The notes under the pieces were generated by a model. The model was not told the DNA's origin. It was given only the letters and a program-made list of their open reading frames with translations, and ran no database searches. Positions 1 through 10,652 of a stretch of 64,000 bases of DNA are shown piece by piece (position 1 is the stretch's first letter; each line of letters opens with the position of its first letter). The translations under genes and the position numbers were made by a program. This stretch comes from Phlebopus portentosus (taxonomy: Eukaryota; Basidiomycota; Agaricomycetes; Boletales; Boletinellaceae): positions 744,001 through 808,000 of the forward strand of contig JAYXKI010000002.1 in assembly GCA_037892935.1 (NCBI GenBank), given 5' to 3'.

Positions 1-685
1 GCACTCGACAAGCTCCGCCTCTCGCGTGGCATCCACGCTGAGTTCTCCCATAACCTCACCTCGATTGACGTTCGCAACCACGTCGCGACATTCAAAACTC
101 CCGATGATAAGGAGGTCTCGACGGAGTACAGCCTATTGCACGCCGTGCCACCTATGGGTCCGCTTGAGGTCATCAAGAATAGCCCGATTGCGGACTCCGC
201 TGGGTGGGTGAGTGTTGATGACGGCACGTTACAACACAAAAACCCGGAGTATGCGAACGTATTCTCGCTTGGTGATTGCTCGAGTTTGCCCACGAGCAAG
301 ACGGCCGCTGCAATCACTGCGCAGGCTCCTGTATTATCGGAGAACGTTTTTTCGTTCCTTGATACTGGTAAGTTGAGCAGCGCAAGGTACGATGGGTATA
401 CCAGCTGTCCTGTACGTCATTCCCTCCGTGCTACATAATGTGTCCGTCTAACGACGATATGCTTCACAGTTGCTAACGGACTACGGCCACCTCATGCTTG
501 CCGAGTTCAAATACGGACTCGAACCAAAAGAAACCTTCGCGAAAGTGCTCGGGGACCAAGCAACTCCCAACAGATTCTTCTACTACCTCAAAAAGGACTT
601 CTTCCCTTATATATACTGGGAATCCATGGTTAAGGGAGAGTGGTATGGTGCGAATGGCCTCGTGCGTCCTACTTTCACGCAGTAG
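1..685 (+). CDS. Sulfide:quinone oxidoreductase, copy 1 (3' part only)
   Basis: C-terminal part of a mitochondrial flavoprotein of the SQR/Hmt2 family, which oxidises sulfide and passes electrons to ubiquinone. The window opens inside an exon (1-411); a 58-nt intron (412-469) follows and the last exon is 470-685. Visible motifs are the FAD-domain segment VFSLGDCSSLPTSKTAAA, the family tail segment starting LLTDYGHLMLAEF, and PYIYWESMVKGEWYGANG near the end. The intron position matches that of the complete copy downstream, and the two proteins are alike over the whole shared part, so this is one half of a tandem duplication on the same strand. The family is clear; the 5' half lies outside the window, so whether this copy is intact cannot be judged. 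Confidence 0.88.
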
Positions 686-1153
686 GTAACAAGGTGGGCT
701 TGGAGACGGAGTGGACACATGCTTTGGATAGAGCATACCAGGATAGAGTTGCGTTCTGTCTGGATACCGAGCACGTTATTCACTAAAAAGAAATAAAGCA
801 GAAATTTCAGCGCATTTCCAAAAATGAAAGCGAGGGAGAAAAACGCGTAAACTTTTTACCTTGCGACCTTCTCAAAGTCAAAGAAGTTGATAACGGTTGG
901 AAGATTCCACTGTAACAGGACAAAGCGAACCGCACCTACAGTAAATGCACTTCCGCTAAGCCGCGAACATCAAGACGCGTGAGATCGACTTTTCCATAAA
1001 CGGAAAGATCGACCTTCCAATGAGCGTTTAGGGAAAGAAGCAACCTTGCTTTAGGTATATTTTTAAACGTCGACTTCGAAGAACCATGCAGTGCGAGAAG
1101 GAAATATAGGCATTATTGCCCGCTTTCTTATCTCTTTATCTCTATCGCTCACT
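686..1153. promoter_or_regulatory. Spacer between the two SQR genes, promoter of copy 2
   Basis: This 468-bp stretch holds the 3' flank of SQR copy 1 and the upstream region of copy 2. An AT-rich TATA-like run (TATATTTTTAA) lies near 1054-1064, about 90-100 bp before the start codon of copy 2. No open reading frame of note was seen. The promoter role is inferred from position only. Confidence 0.35.
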
Positions 1154-2832
1154 ATGCACTTCAGAGTGCGATCCTTGAGGCCGTTTCACGTCCGCTTTGC
1201 AAGCCTGAGCTCGGCAGCCACCAAGGACAAGTATAAAGTCCTCGTTATTGGTGCAGGTGAGTAGAAATGCTTTACTATGGTTTAGTGTCTGATTGATAGG
1301 AATGGAAATGAACAGGCACTGCTGGCATAAGCGTGTCGAACCAGATATACAATCGCTTCAAGAGTGCTGGCAAGCCGCTTGCTGGTGGCGATGTTGCTGT
1401 CGTTGACGCTGCTGAGTGGCATCATTACCAGGTACGTGATTTTCGTACATATACCCCGCCGAAAAAGCATTCGAGTGGGTACTGAGATGTAAAACGGCTA
1501 ATCTTCGCTATGATGCATCTGTACTAGCCGGGGTGGTATGTCTTTCCTTGCGGTTCTAAAAGTCACTGCCATGTGAGTGGACCCCAACCTTGATCTGTAG
1601 GACTCTTGTCGGCGCAGGTCTTAAGGATAAGACATCTCTCCGTCGTCCACTTGCGTCGCTCGTTCCGAATTATATCACTCATGTGCCGGAGAATGTCAAG
1701 TCATTTGAGCCGAAGTCGTCTTCCGTAACTCTTACTTCAGGACGTATGATAGGCTATGACATCCTCGTTGTAGCGACAGGCCTCCAGATTAACTGGGGTA
1801 GTATCAAAGGACTTCCAGAAGCACTAGGTGATCCCGCCTCTGGCGTGACGTCTATCTATTCGTACGATACCTGCGGAGAGGTTTTCAAGCATATCGATGC
1901 TTTGCGCGAGGGAAAGGCTGTCTTCACTCAACCCGCAGGGATAATCAAATGCCCTGGTGGTAAATAGTTCACCTATTCTTGGCCTTAATCACTCGTGTGA
2001 CTCATGACTACGCTTACTATGCAGCCCCTCAGAAGATAATGAATATGGCATGGGATCACTACCGCCGTACGGACCGCAGAAGTTCCGTAAAAGTGGAATT
2101 CCGGACAGGCATGCCTACGATGTTCTCTGTCAAGAAATATTCGGACGCTCTAGACGACTTGCGGATCTCGCGGGGAATACACGCCGAGTTTATGCATAAC
2201 CTCGCTGCTATTGATTCTGCCAATCGTACTGCGACCTTCAACACTGGCGAGGATAAGGAAATTACGACTGAGTACTCCTTGTTGCACGTAGCCCCTCCCA
2301 TGGGCCCACTCGATGTGATGAAGGATAGTCCTATTGCGGATGAAACTGGATGGGTGAACGTGAATGACGCGACGTTGCAACATAAGAATCCCGAATATGG
2401 GAACGTATTTGCGATCGGGGACTGTTCGAGTTTGCCCACAGCCAGGACGGCTGCTGCGATCACCGCTCAAGCTCCTGTTGTCTCAGAGAACGTCTTTTCT
2501 CTCATGGAAATCGGTAAACTGAGCAATGCGAAGTATGACGGCTACTCGAGTTGTCCGGTACATCGTCCGCTCAAATTTGTGTACTCCGCATATTACGTCT
2601 AACGGATGTAATGCAGCTACTTATTGACTACGGGCACCTCATGCTCGCCGAGTTCAACTATGGATTCAAACCAAAGGAGACATTTGGAAATTTGCTCGGG
2701 GACCAGGTAAAGCCAAGTAGACTCTATTATTATCTCAAGAAGGACTTCTTCCCGTACGTGTACTTTGAAGCCATGGTTAAGGGCAACTGGTACGGTGCGA
2801 ACGGGACCAGGCGGCCCGTTTTTGCCCAGTAG
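1154..2832 (+). CDS. Sulfide:quinone oxidoreductase, copy 2 (complete)
   Basis: Complete SQR/Hmt2-type flavoprotein of 444 residues by the exon model 1154-1256, 1316-1431, 1528-1535, 1601-1959, 2025-2557, 2617-2832. It should oxidise sulfide on the mitochondrial inner membrane, reducing ubiquinone. A basic, hydroxylated N-terminus (MHFRVRSLRPFHVRFASLSS) fits a mitochondrial presequence. The dinucleotide-binding motif VLVIGAGTAGIS starts near residue 28. The family motif YQPGWTLVGAG is restored only if an 8-nt exon (1528-1535) is spliced in. The redox cysteine motif CPGAPQKIM is formed across the 1959/2025 junction, and GDCSSLPTARTAAA marks the second FAD segment. Introns are 59-96 nt with GT-AG ends. 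It lies 468 bp behind copy 1 and is convergent with the beta-adaptin gene. Confidence 0.93.
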
Positions 2833-3261
2833 TCGAATTTATTCGCTCGAAGCCGGGAATCTGAGCTGGAGCATATGGGATTGTATGATGTCTTTATACG
2901 TGGGCCCTCCTTACTGGGTTGTACAGAAATTCACAGCAAGATACTCCAAGGCCATGCGATGAAATATATGACTGATGAATGATGAACTTGATGAACGGTA
3001 GTCCGATTCGCTAGTCGCGAAAGAAAATCAGTATGCGAAAAGTTCCTTCATTCAATGCGGTACATAAGAAAACGACAAGAGAGGGGAAAAAAAATCAGAA
3101 AAGGTTTCGCACAAAGCAAGAAATCAAAGCATTAAGTCATGAAGGTAACTACATACATTTGTCCTCCTGTCATCATCGCCTTTCAATCTCCCGAAAGGTT
3201 CTGAAAGGGTTCATATGAATGCCAATCATCCACTATCACAATCAAATAAAATCCAAATCAA
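2833..3261. other. Convergent 3' spacer
   Basis: The 3' ends of SQR copy 2 and the beta-adaptin gene face each other here. The stretch is AT-rich with short A runs and carries no coding pattern that I can support; it probably holds the two 3' untranslated regions. Confidence 0.5.
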
Positions 3262-6030
3262 TCAAAATAATAAGTCCTCCTCCCCGCTCCGTCGTGTCCC
3301 ATTCCCGTTACCCATAGGCTTCCCACTCGCATCCTGCTTCATGTACTTCCCAAACGCACTATCCATATTCGCATATGGGTCTCCAGATCCACCACCATTA
3401 GGACGCAAATGCTCCGCCGCATCGCCCTCGTCCGAGCCAACGTCCCCGCCTCCATCCGCATCGTCTCCATCTCCATCATGGTCGATCAAACTATTATTAC
3501 CCGCGTTGGAACTGTCGTCTTGTGCATGAGAGTCCGCGCGGCTAGGAAGAGGAGGGACAGCAGCAGGGACAGAACTCCCCCCTCCGGAGGTTCCTGGACG
3601 GGGAGGAGGCATGGATGGACCGGGGATGTCTGCGATGACGGATGGCGGGAGCTGGTCGGGCGGGGGTACGACTCGCACTTGTCGTGATTTCTCATTCAGC
3701 GCGGGGCTGTCGGGGAGCGCTTTTGCTTTTGCGTTGCGGATGAATGTCTGCAACCCAGACAGATTAGGATATTTAATAAGGAACAATGCATTGAGACTGT
3801 TTGGCTGACCTCAGGATTCTTATGGTATATACTCCCAAGTGAGCCCGTATGCAACAATAATTGGTCGAGCGATCCTCGATCCATACGGTCTGAATCAGTC
3901 GTAATAGGCGGTTTCTCGGCAAGCACGATCTCGCCAGCGTTAGCGGGGTTGATAGCCAACAATCGCCAATACATGAACCCTCGGTCTCGTAAATCTGGGT
4001 TATCAATCTCTTCAGTCGTCCATTTCAACACCTTATGCACGATTTCTTTGCTCGTCTCCGAGTTCGACTTGTATATGAAGAGTTTGACAACTGCAGACAG
4101 CAGTGCAAGTTGTACCTGCCGACGATATGAAGATGATCAGTTCATGCTTCCGGCCGTACAAAAGAATTACACGCCTCTGTAGGTTCCTCCAGGAAGTTAT
4201 ACACAAGGTCATCAAGCAGCTCATCCGAATTCTCGATCTTGTCAGCAAATTGGCCAATGATCCAAATCATAGCCGCCTTCGCTTCAGGCTCGTCGAGCGC
4301 GTCCAAGTTCTCACATAACTTTGGTATGATCCCCTCGTACCGCCCAGGATACCGTCGGAATATGTCTTTGATGACGATGACCGCTTCTTGTACGACATAC
4401 GTCACCTTCGTATCGATCAGCCCAAGTAAAGCCTCGATGCACTCGTCCGCGGCCAGCTCGACTTTAATTGCTAATCGGCCTATTGATCGCACTGCTTTCC
4501 GCACGAAATCGACGTCAACCTCAGATGCGTACCTGGGTCCAAACGATTAGTGACAAATAACATAAAATTGAACGAAACACCCACTCTTGTAACTCAGCGA
4601 GCACTTCCCTGAAGTTCTCTTCCCGCGCTAGTCGGTACATAATCTCAAGTTTGGCGAGCTTGACGTAAATCGGGTCGTTATACTTGCAAAAGAACACTTT
4701 CACGTCATTTTTCAATACCGCCGGTCGTCTTTGTATTATGAGAAGGATATTCCGCAACGCGACGTATTGAACCTCGGGACCAGAAGAAAGCATAGTCACT
4801 AAATGCGAAAAAAAAGAGTATCAGCTCTCTCTTCACATGAATTACATCTATCTATTCCAGACGCACCGAGTGGAGGACCCATCTTTTTACAGATATACTC
4901 GATCAGTTTCCTGTTCTCCATGTAGTTCATGAGGTATAGGAGGACTTTAATTGTCGTTAGAATAACCGCCGAGTTTCCATGTTGCAGCTGGACGGTGATT
5001 CGCTCAGCGATGATTTCCGCTTCTTTCGATTCTTGAGGGACGAAAGTCATGAGTGCATCCATAATGTAAATCTGACCCCATCTAAGCAATCTCGTCAGTC
5101 TCCTGCTCTCTGTCAAACTGAGAAATTAGGAAAACGCACTCTGAGCTCTCCTGCAGCGCCGTCAACAACTTATTCGCCACCGTGTAGTTCACGCGGAACG
5201 CAACTCCATCATGTCGTTCACTGATCTCCACCAGTGCAGCGACGGCATTAGCAACAACGGTCGCGTTAGAGTCTAGCATGAGGTCGCGCAGCATCTCGAC
5301 GAAGCCCGTGCGTTCAGTCCTCCGAGGGTCCGCCGTGTAGACTTTCGCAACGCAGATAGCAGCTGTTTTGCGCACGTAGGGATCCCGATCCTTGAGGGCA
5401 TGGCGGAGTGGGTCTGTGAGAGCTTCCGTGACGACGGGTAGTGGGATGTAGGACATGGTACGGATGGCGAGTGCGCGGATGAGTGGATTGTGGTCGGCGC
5501 AGTCCTGCAAACCGCTTAGCGATCTTCAGGAGAAGAGAGTAGCAGATGCATACTTGAAGGAAGCTTGGAATGACCAATTGAATTTGGTCGGGTTTTGACC
5601 TTCCATAGCTGACGAGGAAGAGATACACCACTATCCTCTCCACGTAAGCATCCCACCAGCGTCACATTCAACTAAAAACGCGCACTTTTCTTGATCTCCA
5701 GCGAGGGTGTCCCTAAGCACGCTACGACATCAGAGAATAACGGCGACACTGGCAAAAAAAAAAAAAAAAATCAATCTCGAATCCTCAGTACCTAATGCGA
5801 AACTGACTATCATTGCCCATAGTGATATTTGCCACGATCTTCTTCAGCACCGTCCTGCGCTTCTGGAACTTCTTGTCCCTCGCCTCCGCAGCATGCAGCT
5901 CCGCTCGGAATTCCTAAACCAGTCCGGTCAGTCGCTGGTGTACTCACTCGCAGAATTACAAATTCACAGAACTGACCTGGATCTTACCGCGCTGGAAGAA
6001 CTTTGCATCTTGACCTGCTTGTCCACTCAT
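3262..6030 (-). CDS. Clathrin adaptor large subunit, beta-adaptin (AP-1/AP-2 beta type)
   Basis: Trunk of a heterotetrameric clathrin adaptor, acting in vesicle budding at Golgi/endosomes or plasma membrane. I chose the ATG at 6030, giving [18 protein letters not shown]. It is followed by [32 protein letters not shown] (completed across an intron) and [20 protein letters not shown], all hallmarks of the beta-adaptin HEAT solenoid. Further downstream [20 protein letters not shown] and [17 protein letters not shown] are typical. The last ~170 residues form a hinge rich in Pro, Gly, Asp and Ser, ending GEEDLLF, which resembles but does not strictly match a clathrin box. No ear domain is seen, as is usual for fungal Apl2-size proteins. 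At least eight introns. AP-1 (apl2) is my preference over AP-2. Confidence 0.9.
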
Positions 6031-6276
6031 CAGCGGCTCTCCAGTGGCAACGCTATAACGTCCCTATGAGAGGGGAGATAGGAGAACAAAGATATATATG
6101 GGGAACAAGCCTGAGGCGGTCGGTCTTTGTTTGTCGAGTGTCGGGTCGGTCATGCGCGCGACAAAAGAAGTCATACGTAATATGGTAAGCGCCGATCATC
6201 GGAGAGCTTAATTTTCCCTCTCGTCTTCAACTTAGTTCGACGATCTTCAAGTCCAAGGCTTTTCAGCATTTTCTAA

Positions 6277-7589
6277 ATGCCAGCTGTGCGGTACCCCAAA
6301 CGACCCAAGCTCGTCCAAAAGGCAAGAAATGACATCGACGCGTCTCTGTGCCCCAAAATCGACGCCTGTCTCAAAGCGGCGCGCCAATGCGCTCAACAAG
6401 TCGCTCCATTCGAGAGCTGTCTGCAAGATGAGATGCGCATCCTCGAACGACTATATTATAAAGGTGTGAACCAGCATCGATCCGCGCTATTCTGGCGGCG
6501 CGTGAAGGAAGTGCGTAGACTCGGCCGCAGAGTGCTTGAAGTGCGCCTTTCGGGATTGTTGGACGATTTGAGGTATTCGTTCTATGTCGGAGAGGATGTT
6601 GAAAGGAAGTACGTGCATTTCACGATGTTATTGAGTTATGAGGTACCAAATGCTCATGATCTAAGTCCAAAGATTCTGAAAAGTGCTTGGTCGAAGGTCC
6701 CTGACGCGAAGTTTTTAACGTTCATAAATGACAGATTGAGAGACATATCAGAACTTATCTGCACAGTATGCAGCTCACAGATTCATCCGCTCTCAGTCGC
6801 TAATGTAAAGTTGCCTTAGACCAAGGAACGTCTCATGAAAGCGTACCAGTAAGTACACCCAGTTAACTTGATCAATATGTTTCTGACCCCGATCCCCAAA
6901 GCTCGCTCTTGCTGATGATGCAAACCGGAGCGTTCCTACAGCTAATTGTTATCCTAACCGCCATCGTCTCAAGATTGAACGCCGTCATGGAGGAACTAGG
7001 AACTATCTTACAGCCTTTCCTCAGCAATTTCGAAGACCTTCTCGAGGCACTGGTACGTGCACGTTCTTCATCGTTTTGTTTCCGAAGACACAGGTTCTCT
7101 AATATGCAAAATTTTCCTCCGAATGTGATAGGAGTATAAGAGAAACAAGAAGATGACTAGGATCGCAGACAGGACGCAAATGCCTAAGGCTACCTCGAAA
7201 AGCACGCATCCCATAAATCGCGCAGTCAGCGACTCGGAACAGGTGGACAGTAATGGTGAAGACCTCGGTAGCACCGTCCTGCGAAAGCACACTGGCCGCT
7301 CTTCAGAGACGAACATTGATACCCGTGAAGCGTCAATCGAATCTTCTGGCTACGACAACAAGATGACGATAACGCTATTATCGATAACGAGGATTCGACA
7401 CCGGTATCGATACCAGAGCCACCAAGTATCATCATCAAAGCGGGGGTAGATGCGCGTTTTGATGCGTCGGAGCCTGCAACACCTGGGCAGGCAGAGCCCG
7501 GCGTTACCAGTTCGAAAGAGATGACGAAATTCAAGAAAAAGAAAAGGAAGCGTAAGGACGAGATTGACGAGATTTTCGGGTTATTGTAG
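6277..7589 (+). CDS. RNase MRP Rmp1 / NEPRO-like protein
   Basis: Likely the fungal counterpart of Rmp1/NEPRO, an RNA-binding subunit of RNase MRP that helps rRNA processing in the nucleolus. The signature is RLYYKGVNQHRSALFWRRV near residues 52-70, matching the Rmp1 family core. Exon 1 runs 6277-6608 and a 57-nt intron ends at 6665. Other exons begin near 6820, 6900 and 7132. A basic tail KKKKRKRKDEIDEIFGLL ends at 7589. The C-terminal frame is reached only through one more intron, best placed from a phase-1 GT donor between about 7250 and 7270 to an AAG acceptor at 7362; the exact donor is unresolved. The middle (helical) part is hydrophobic and less typical. Function is inferred from the motif and tail. 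Confidence 0.7.
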
Positions 7590-8743
7590 GAAGGTGCCGT
7601 GCAGACGTAATATGTATACCATTTTCTTGTATGTGCTTGTTCGCTTGACGTTGAGTTAGAAAGGAACACATTCAACACTAGCATACCGAGTAATGGGCTC
7701 TCAAATAGGAAATCGTGCAAACCGATTGAAGAACAAATAAAGTGAACCGTGTATTTTTGATTCACCAACCAATCAAGGAAAGGGAAAAAGGAAAAAGAAA
7801 GGAAATCCATATAAGATTACTAGATAACATAAGACCCTAGAGTACAGAGAAACGAAACTCTTCAAGAAAAAACGAATACGGTATAAATGAAATGTGCACA
7901 TAAGTACGACGATTGGTATACTGTGAATGACTATGACTATGACTACAAGTGCAAGCATGCATGATTTGGGAAATGAGAACGTTCATTTTGAATGTGTGGG
8001 TACCAGTGTTCGTGTGTGGACCGGATGTTTTAAAGACCAAGAAGATGACGACCTAGACCTAGATGAAGATGAGGGACCGTAACGAGCCTGAGAAACGTAT
8101 ATATGAGAGGAGGAGAGAAAGATGATGACACGAACGACCAAGACCCTGGGACAGAACAGAGAAACAACAACAAGATAGTGGAACCAAAAAAGTGATGAAT
8201 GTGAATTGTGGCCATGTAGACCGAAAAGGGAGGAGTCGTGTATGAGGGAGAAGAAAGAGATGACGATGACGATGATGATGATGAGATGATAACGGTGATT
8301 AATCCCCTCAAACTCTGCTATACGCACACAGTTCATCGCGGGTCGTCGCGAGTCGACGTCATTAACGTCCTTCCAGGCCCAGCCCAGTCCAGCCCAGCAG
8401 GTCCTCCCTTTCGCCTTTCGCTTTCGCTTTCACTGTCGCCCACCGGATGCCTATTTTTCGCTCTTTCCCGAGCCGCATCCCGACAGAGGACTGCAGAAAC
8501 CGAACATGTGGACCAAACGAGGGTCAATGACGTCAACCAACCTGCAACCTTGCCCCAGTGTATTGATCGATGGTCCACGACAGTCAGGCGACCAGACGAG
8601 TGAACGATCGTGTCGCTCCGCTTCGCATAGCAACGTAGGGAAATCGCATGTACACAATCAGAATGGGAACTTCGCTCTGCGCGAAATGACAAAAGCGCCG
8701 CATCGCGAAGATCGATATGAACCCGGACGGGCGGTCGGGGTGT
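7590..8743. other. Intergenic stretch with short-period repeats
   Basis: More than 1.1 kb between the Rmp1-like gene and a low-complexity gene on the other strand; both transcripts end here. It contains purine-rich runs, a (GAT/GAC)n tract near 8260-8290, CCAGCCCAGT repeats near 8378-8400 and CTTTCG repeats near 8408-8430. Open frames here are hydrophobic or Ser-rich by-products of the biased composition, and I see no gene. Confidence 0.5.
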
Positions 8744-9637
8744 CTACCCGCGCTCCCGCGGCGAGAGCGCCTGTCCGTGCGCATACACTCCGTGTCGGGG
8801 GAGCGACGAAGGTAATAACGAGAACGCAGGCGATATCGACGGAGACGTAGTATTCCGTGACGACGTCGACGCGGAACGCCCTCTGCCCTGTTCACCCAGC
8901 GTACCACCACCAGCCGCAGAAGCAGCGGCGGCAGCGGCGGTAGAACATGTATATCCCATCCCCGACCCAGTCGCAGGAGGTCCCGCGCTCGGCGGCGGCG
9001 ATGGCGGAGCTGCCGAACCCATGGGCACGGTATCTCTCAGCCAGCGCTCCTCCTCCACGTCCGGAGACGCGCGTGGGCCTGCGTGCGGCCGTCGAAATAT
9101 GCTATTGGGGGATTGCAGGTGCGGGCTGTTCGCGAGTGTCGGCGGGATGGGGATGACGAGCGCCCCAGGGCCCGTACGGCTGAGATGCGAGTTATTGCGT
9201 GTCATGCGTGGGCGCGTTGCTGTTGCGCTAGCTCCCGAGCTTGAGCTTGGAGTGCTGTTGTTATTTTGAGTCAACGATGGAGACGGGGAGTGATACTGCG
9301 AGTGATGACTGAGAACAGCAGCCGAGCTTAAATGGGATTGCTGCATTTGCTGCTGCGGAAGGTTAGAGTCAATGTATGATGAGGCATGACTGAATTGGGG
9401 AGGTGATGATGATGATGATGTTGCATTGAAATGCTGTACGTGTACGCCAAGCTGCCGCTGCTTAGAGTTCGACGAGTTCGTCCTACTCGGCCGTATCACC
9501 GAGCCTGATGCTGTACCCGCACCCGCATTGGGACTCAGGCCGGCACATGCACACGCACCCGGATGATGATAATCGACGTTGTTGACATCCATCGGTGCTG
9601 TGCACGCTGCGGGTGCAAACGTCGCAGACAATGTCAT
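8744..9637 (-). CDS. Low-complexity Ser/Pro/Ala-rich protein, unknown function
   Basis: Single-exon reading frame of 297 codons with no domain that I recognise. The composition is dominated by Ser, Pro, Ala, Gly and His, with poly-Ser, poly-Ala (TAAAAAASAAGGG) and Gln-rich (NLPQQQMQQSHL) runs. There is one less repetitive block around DVEEERWLRDTVPMGS. The length in GC-rich DNA could partly reflect composition, but the absence of stops over 890 bp, an ATG start and recurring PSP/RP motifs resembling disordered regulatory proteins favour a real gene. It may have further exons that I could not place. It would be nuclear or cytosolic, since no signal peptide or membrane segment is seen. Confidence 0.5.
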   Translation of the reverse strand: MTLSATFAPAACTAPMDVNNVDYHHPGACACAGLSPNAGAGTASGSVIRPSRTNSSNSKQRQLGVHVQHFNATSSSSSPPQFSHASSYIDSNLPQQQMQQSHLSSAAVLSHHSQYHSPSPSLTQNNNSTPSSSSGASATATRPRMTRNNSHLSRTGPGALVIPIPPTLANSPHLQSPNSIFRRPHAGPRASPDVEEERWLRDTVPMGSAAPPSPPPSAGPPATGSGMGYTCSTAAAAAASAAGGGTLGEQGRGRSASTSSRNTTSPSISPAFSLLPSSLPRHGVYAHGQALSPRERG

Positions 9638-9813
9638 CCTCTTCCTCCCTATCTCTGTTCCTAGTTCCTGTCCTGTCCTGCGTAGTTCCTAATAACGCGT
9701 GCAGCCAACGAATCCGAAACACCGAGTCGGGAAGTGAGACGACCTGAATGAGATTGAAAGATTGGGTTATTGGATGTCCCTTCCAGATCGGCACACGGGA
9801 CGGGACTCGGATG

Positions 9814-9862
9814 GACAGAGAGACAAACAGACAGAGAGACAGAGAGACAGACAGATAGAGAT
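9814..9862. repeat. CAGA-type microsatellite
   Basis: A run of imperfect CAGA/GAGA tetranucleotides (ACAGACAGAGAGACAGAGAG and continuation). Read on the minus strand it encodes Ser-Leu-Val-Cys repeats, a composition artefact. It lies about 180-230 bp upstream of the low-complexity gene, in its presumed promoter. Confidence 0.8.
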
Positions 9863-10091
9863 GGTGAGACTGGTGAGACTGCCTCCCCTTTCGCTCGCTT
9901 TATGTTTACTCCGGCGATCCTCCGCGCAATATCAACACAGATCGAGAGGACAGAGACACTCGACGTCACTTCTTTCTTTATGCGCGAGTAAATGCCGCAC
10001 TGCGTTCCATGTCGTCCCCAACGACGAGGTGAAGATAACAACGGTACGGGGGAAGCTCGAGGAGGGGGCAGCGCCGGTGCCAGCACGCTCA

Positions 10092-10115
10092 AAGGTATCA
10101 AGGTATCAAGGTATC
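10092..10115. repeat. Three perfect copies of AAGGTATC
   Basis: The octamer AAGGTATC is repeated three times head to tail. It sits in the ~1-kb region between the low-complexity gene and UBC6. An (AATG)n-like run follows near 10394-10415. No other structure was found between 9863 and 10652. Confidence 0.85.
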
Positions 10116-10652
10116 AACAGGGGTATAATCCGCTGTGAGGCATATACTTATATATAACTGTATAATGTAATATTCTTTCGGCTGCATCGGCTTAACTCAT
10201 CCGACCGCACTCTCTCCGCACCTATAAGGAAATGACAAGCCGTGTGACTCATCACGGCCCCTCATTCCACCTCATCTCTTCAAACTCTATTTCCCCGCTA
10301 CCCCTGTCTTTTTCTTCTCCCGCTTGACCCGTGATCGTGATCCCAATACAAGACAAGACAGAGCAGAGATCCGTAGATTCTGAGTTCTGTCACTGAATGA
10401 ATGAAATGAATGAATGTCTTTCGCCGACCGATAACGATTCGAAGGACACTCTAATGTTCAATATTAGATACATAAATGAAATAGAACGTGTGTTCTTCTT
10501 GTCTTGTCTTTTCGTGCCAAGAATCAATATCCGAAGGAAATAAAATGAATGAAGGCCTTGCACGGGAGAGCGGGGAAGGAGGAATACTAATGAAGGGTGA
10601 CGAAAGCAAGGCATAGTAGTACGAATCGTATACGTGGCGCAATACTACTACA

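Noticed and set aside
7837..8336. Ser-rich hydrophobic minus-strand frames
   Set aside because: They come from purine/pyrimidine-biased low-complexity DNA; start and splice context are poor.
9661..10101. Minus-strand frame with SLSVCLSV repeats
   Set aside because: The repeat is a direct translation of the CAGA microsatellite.
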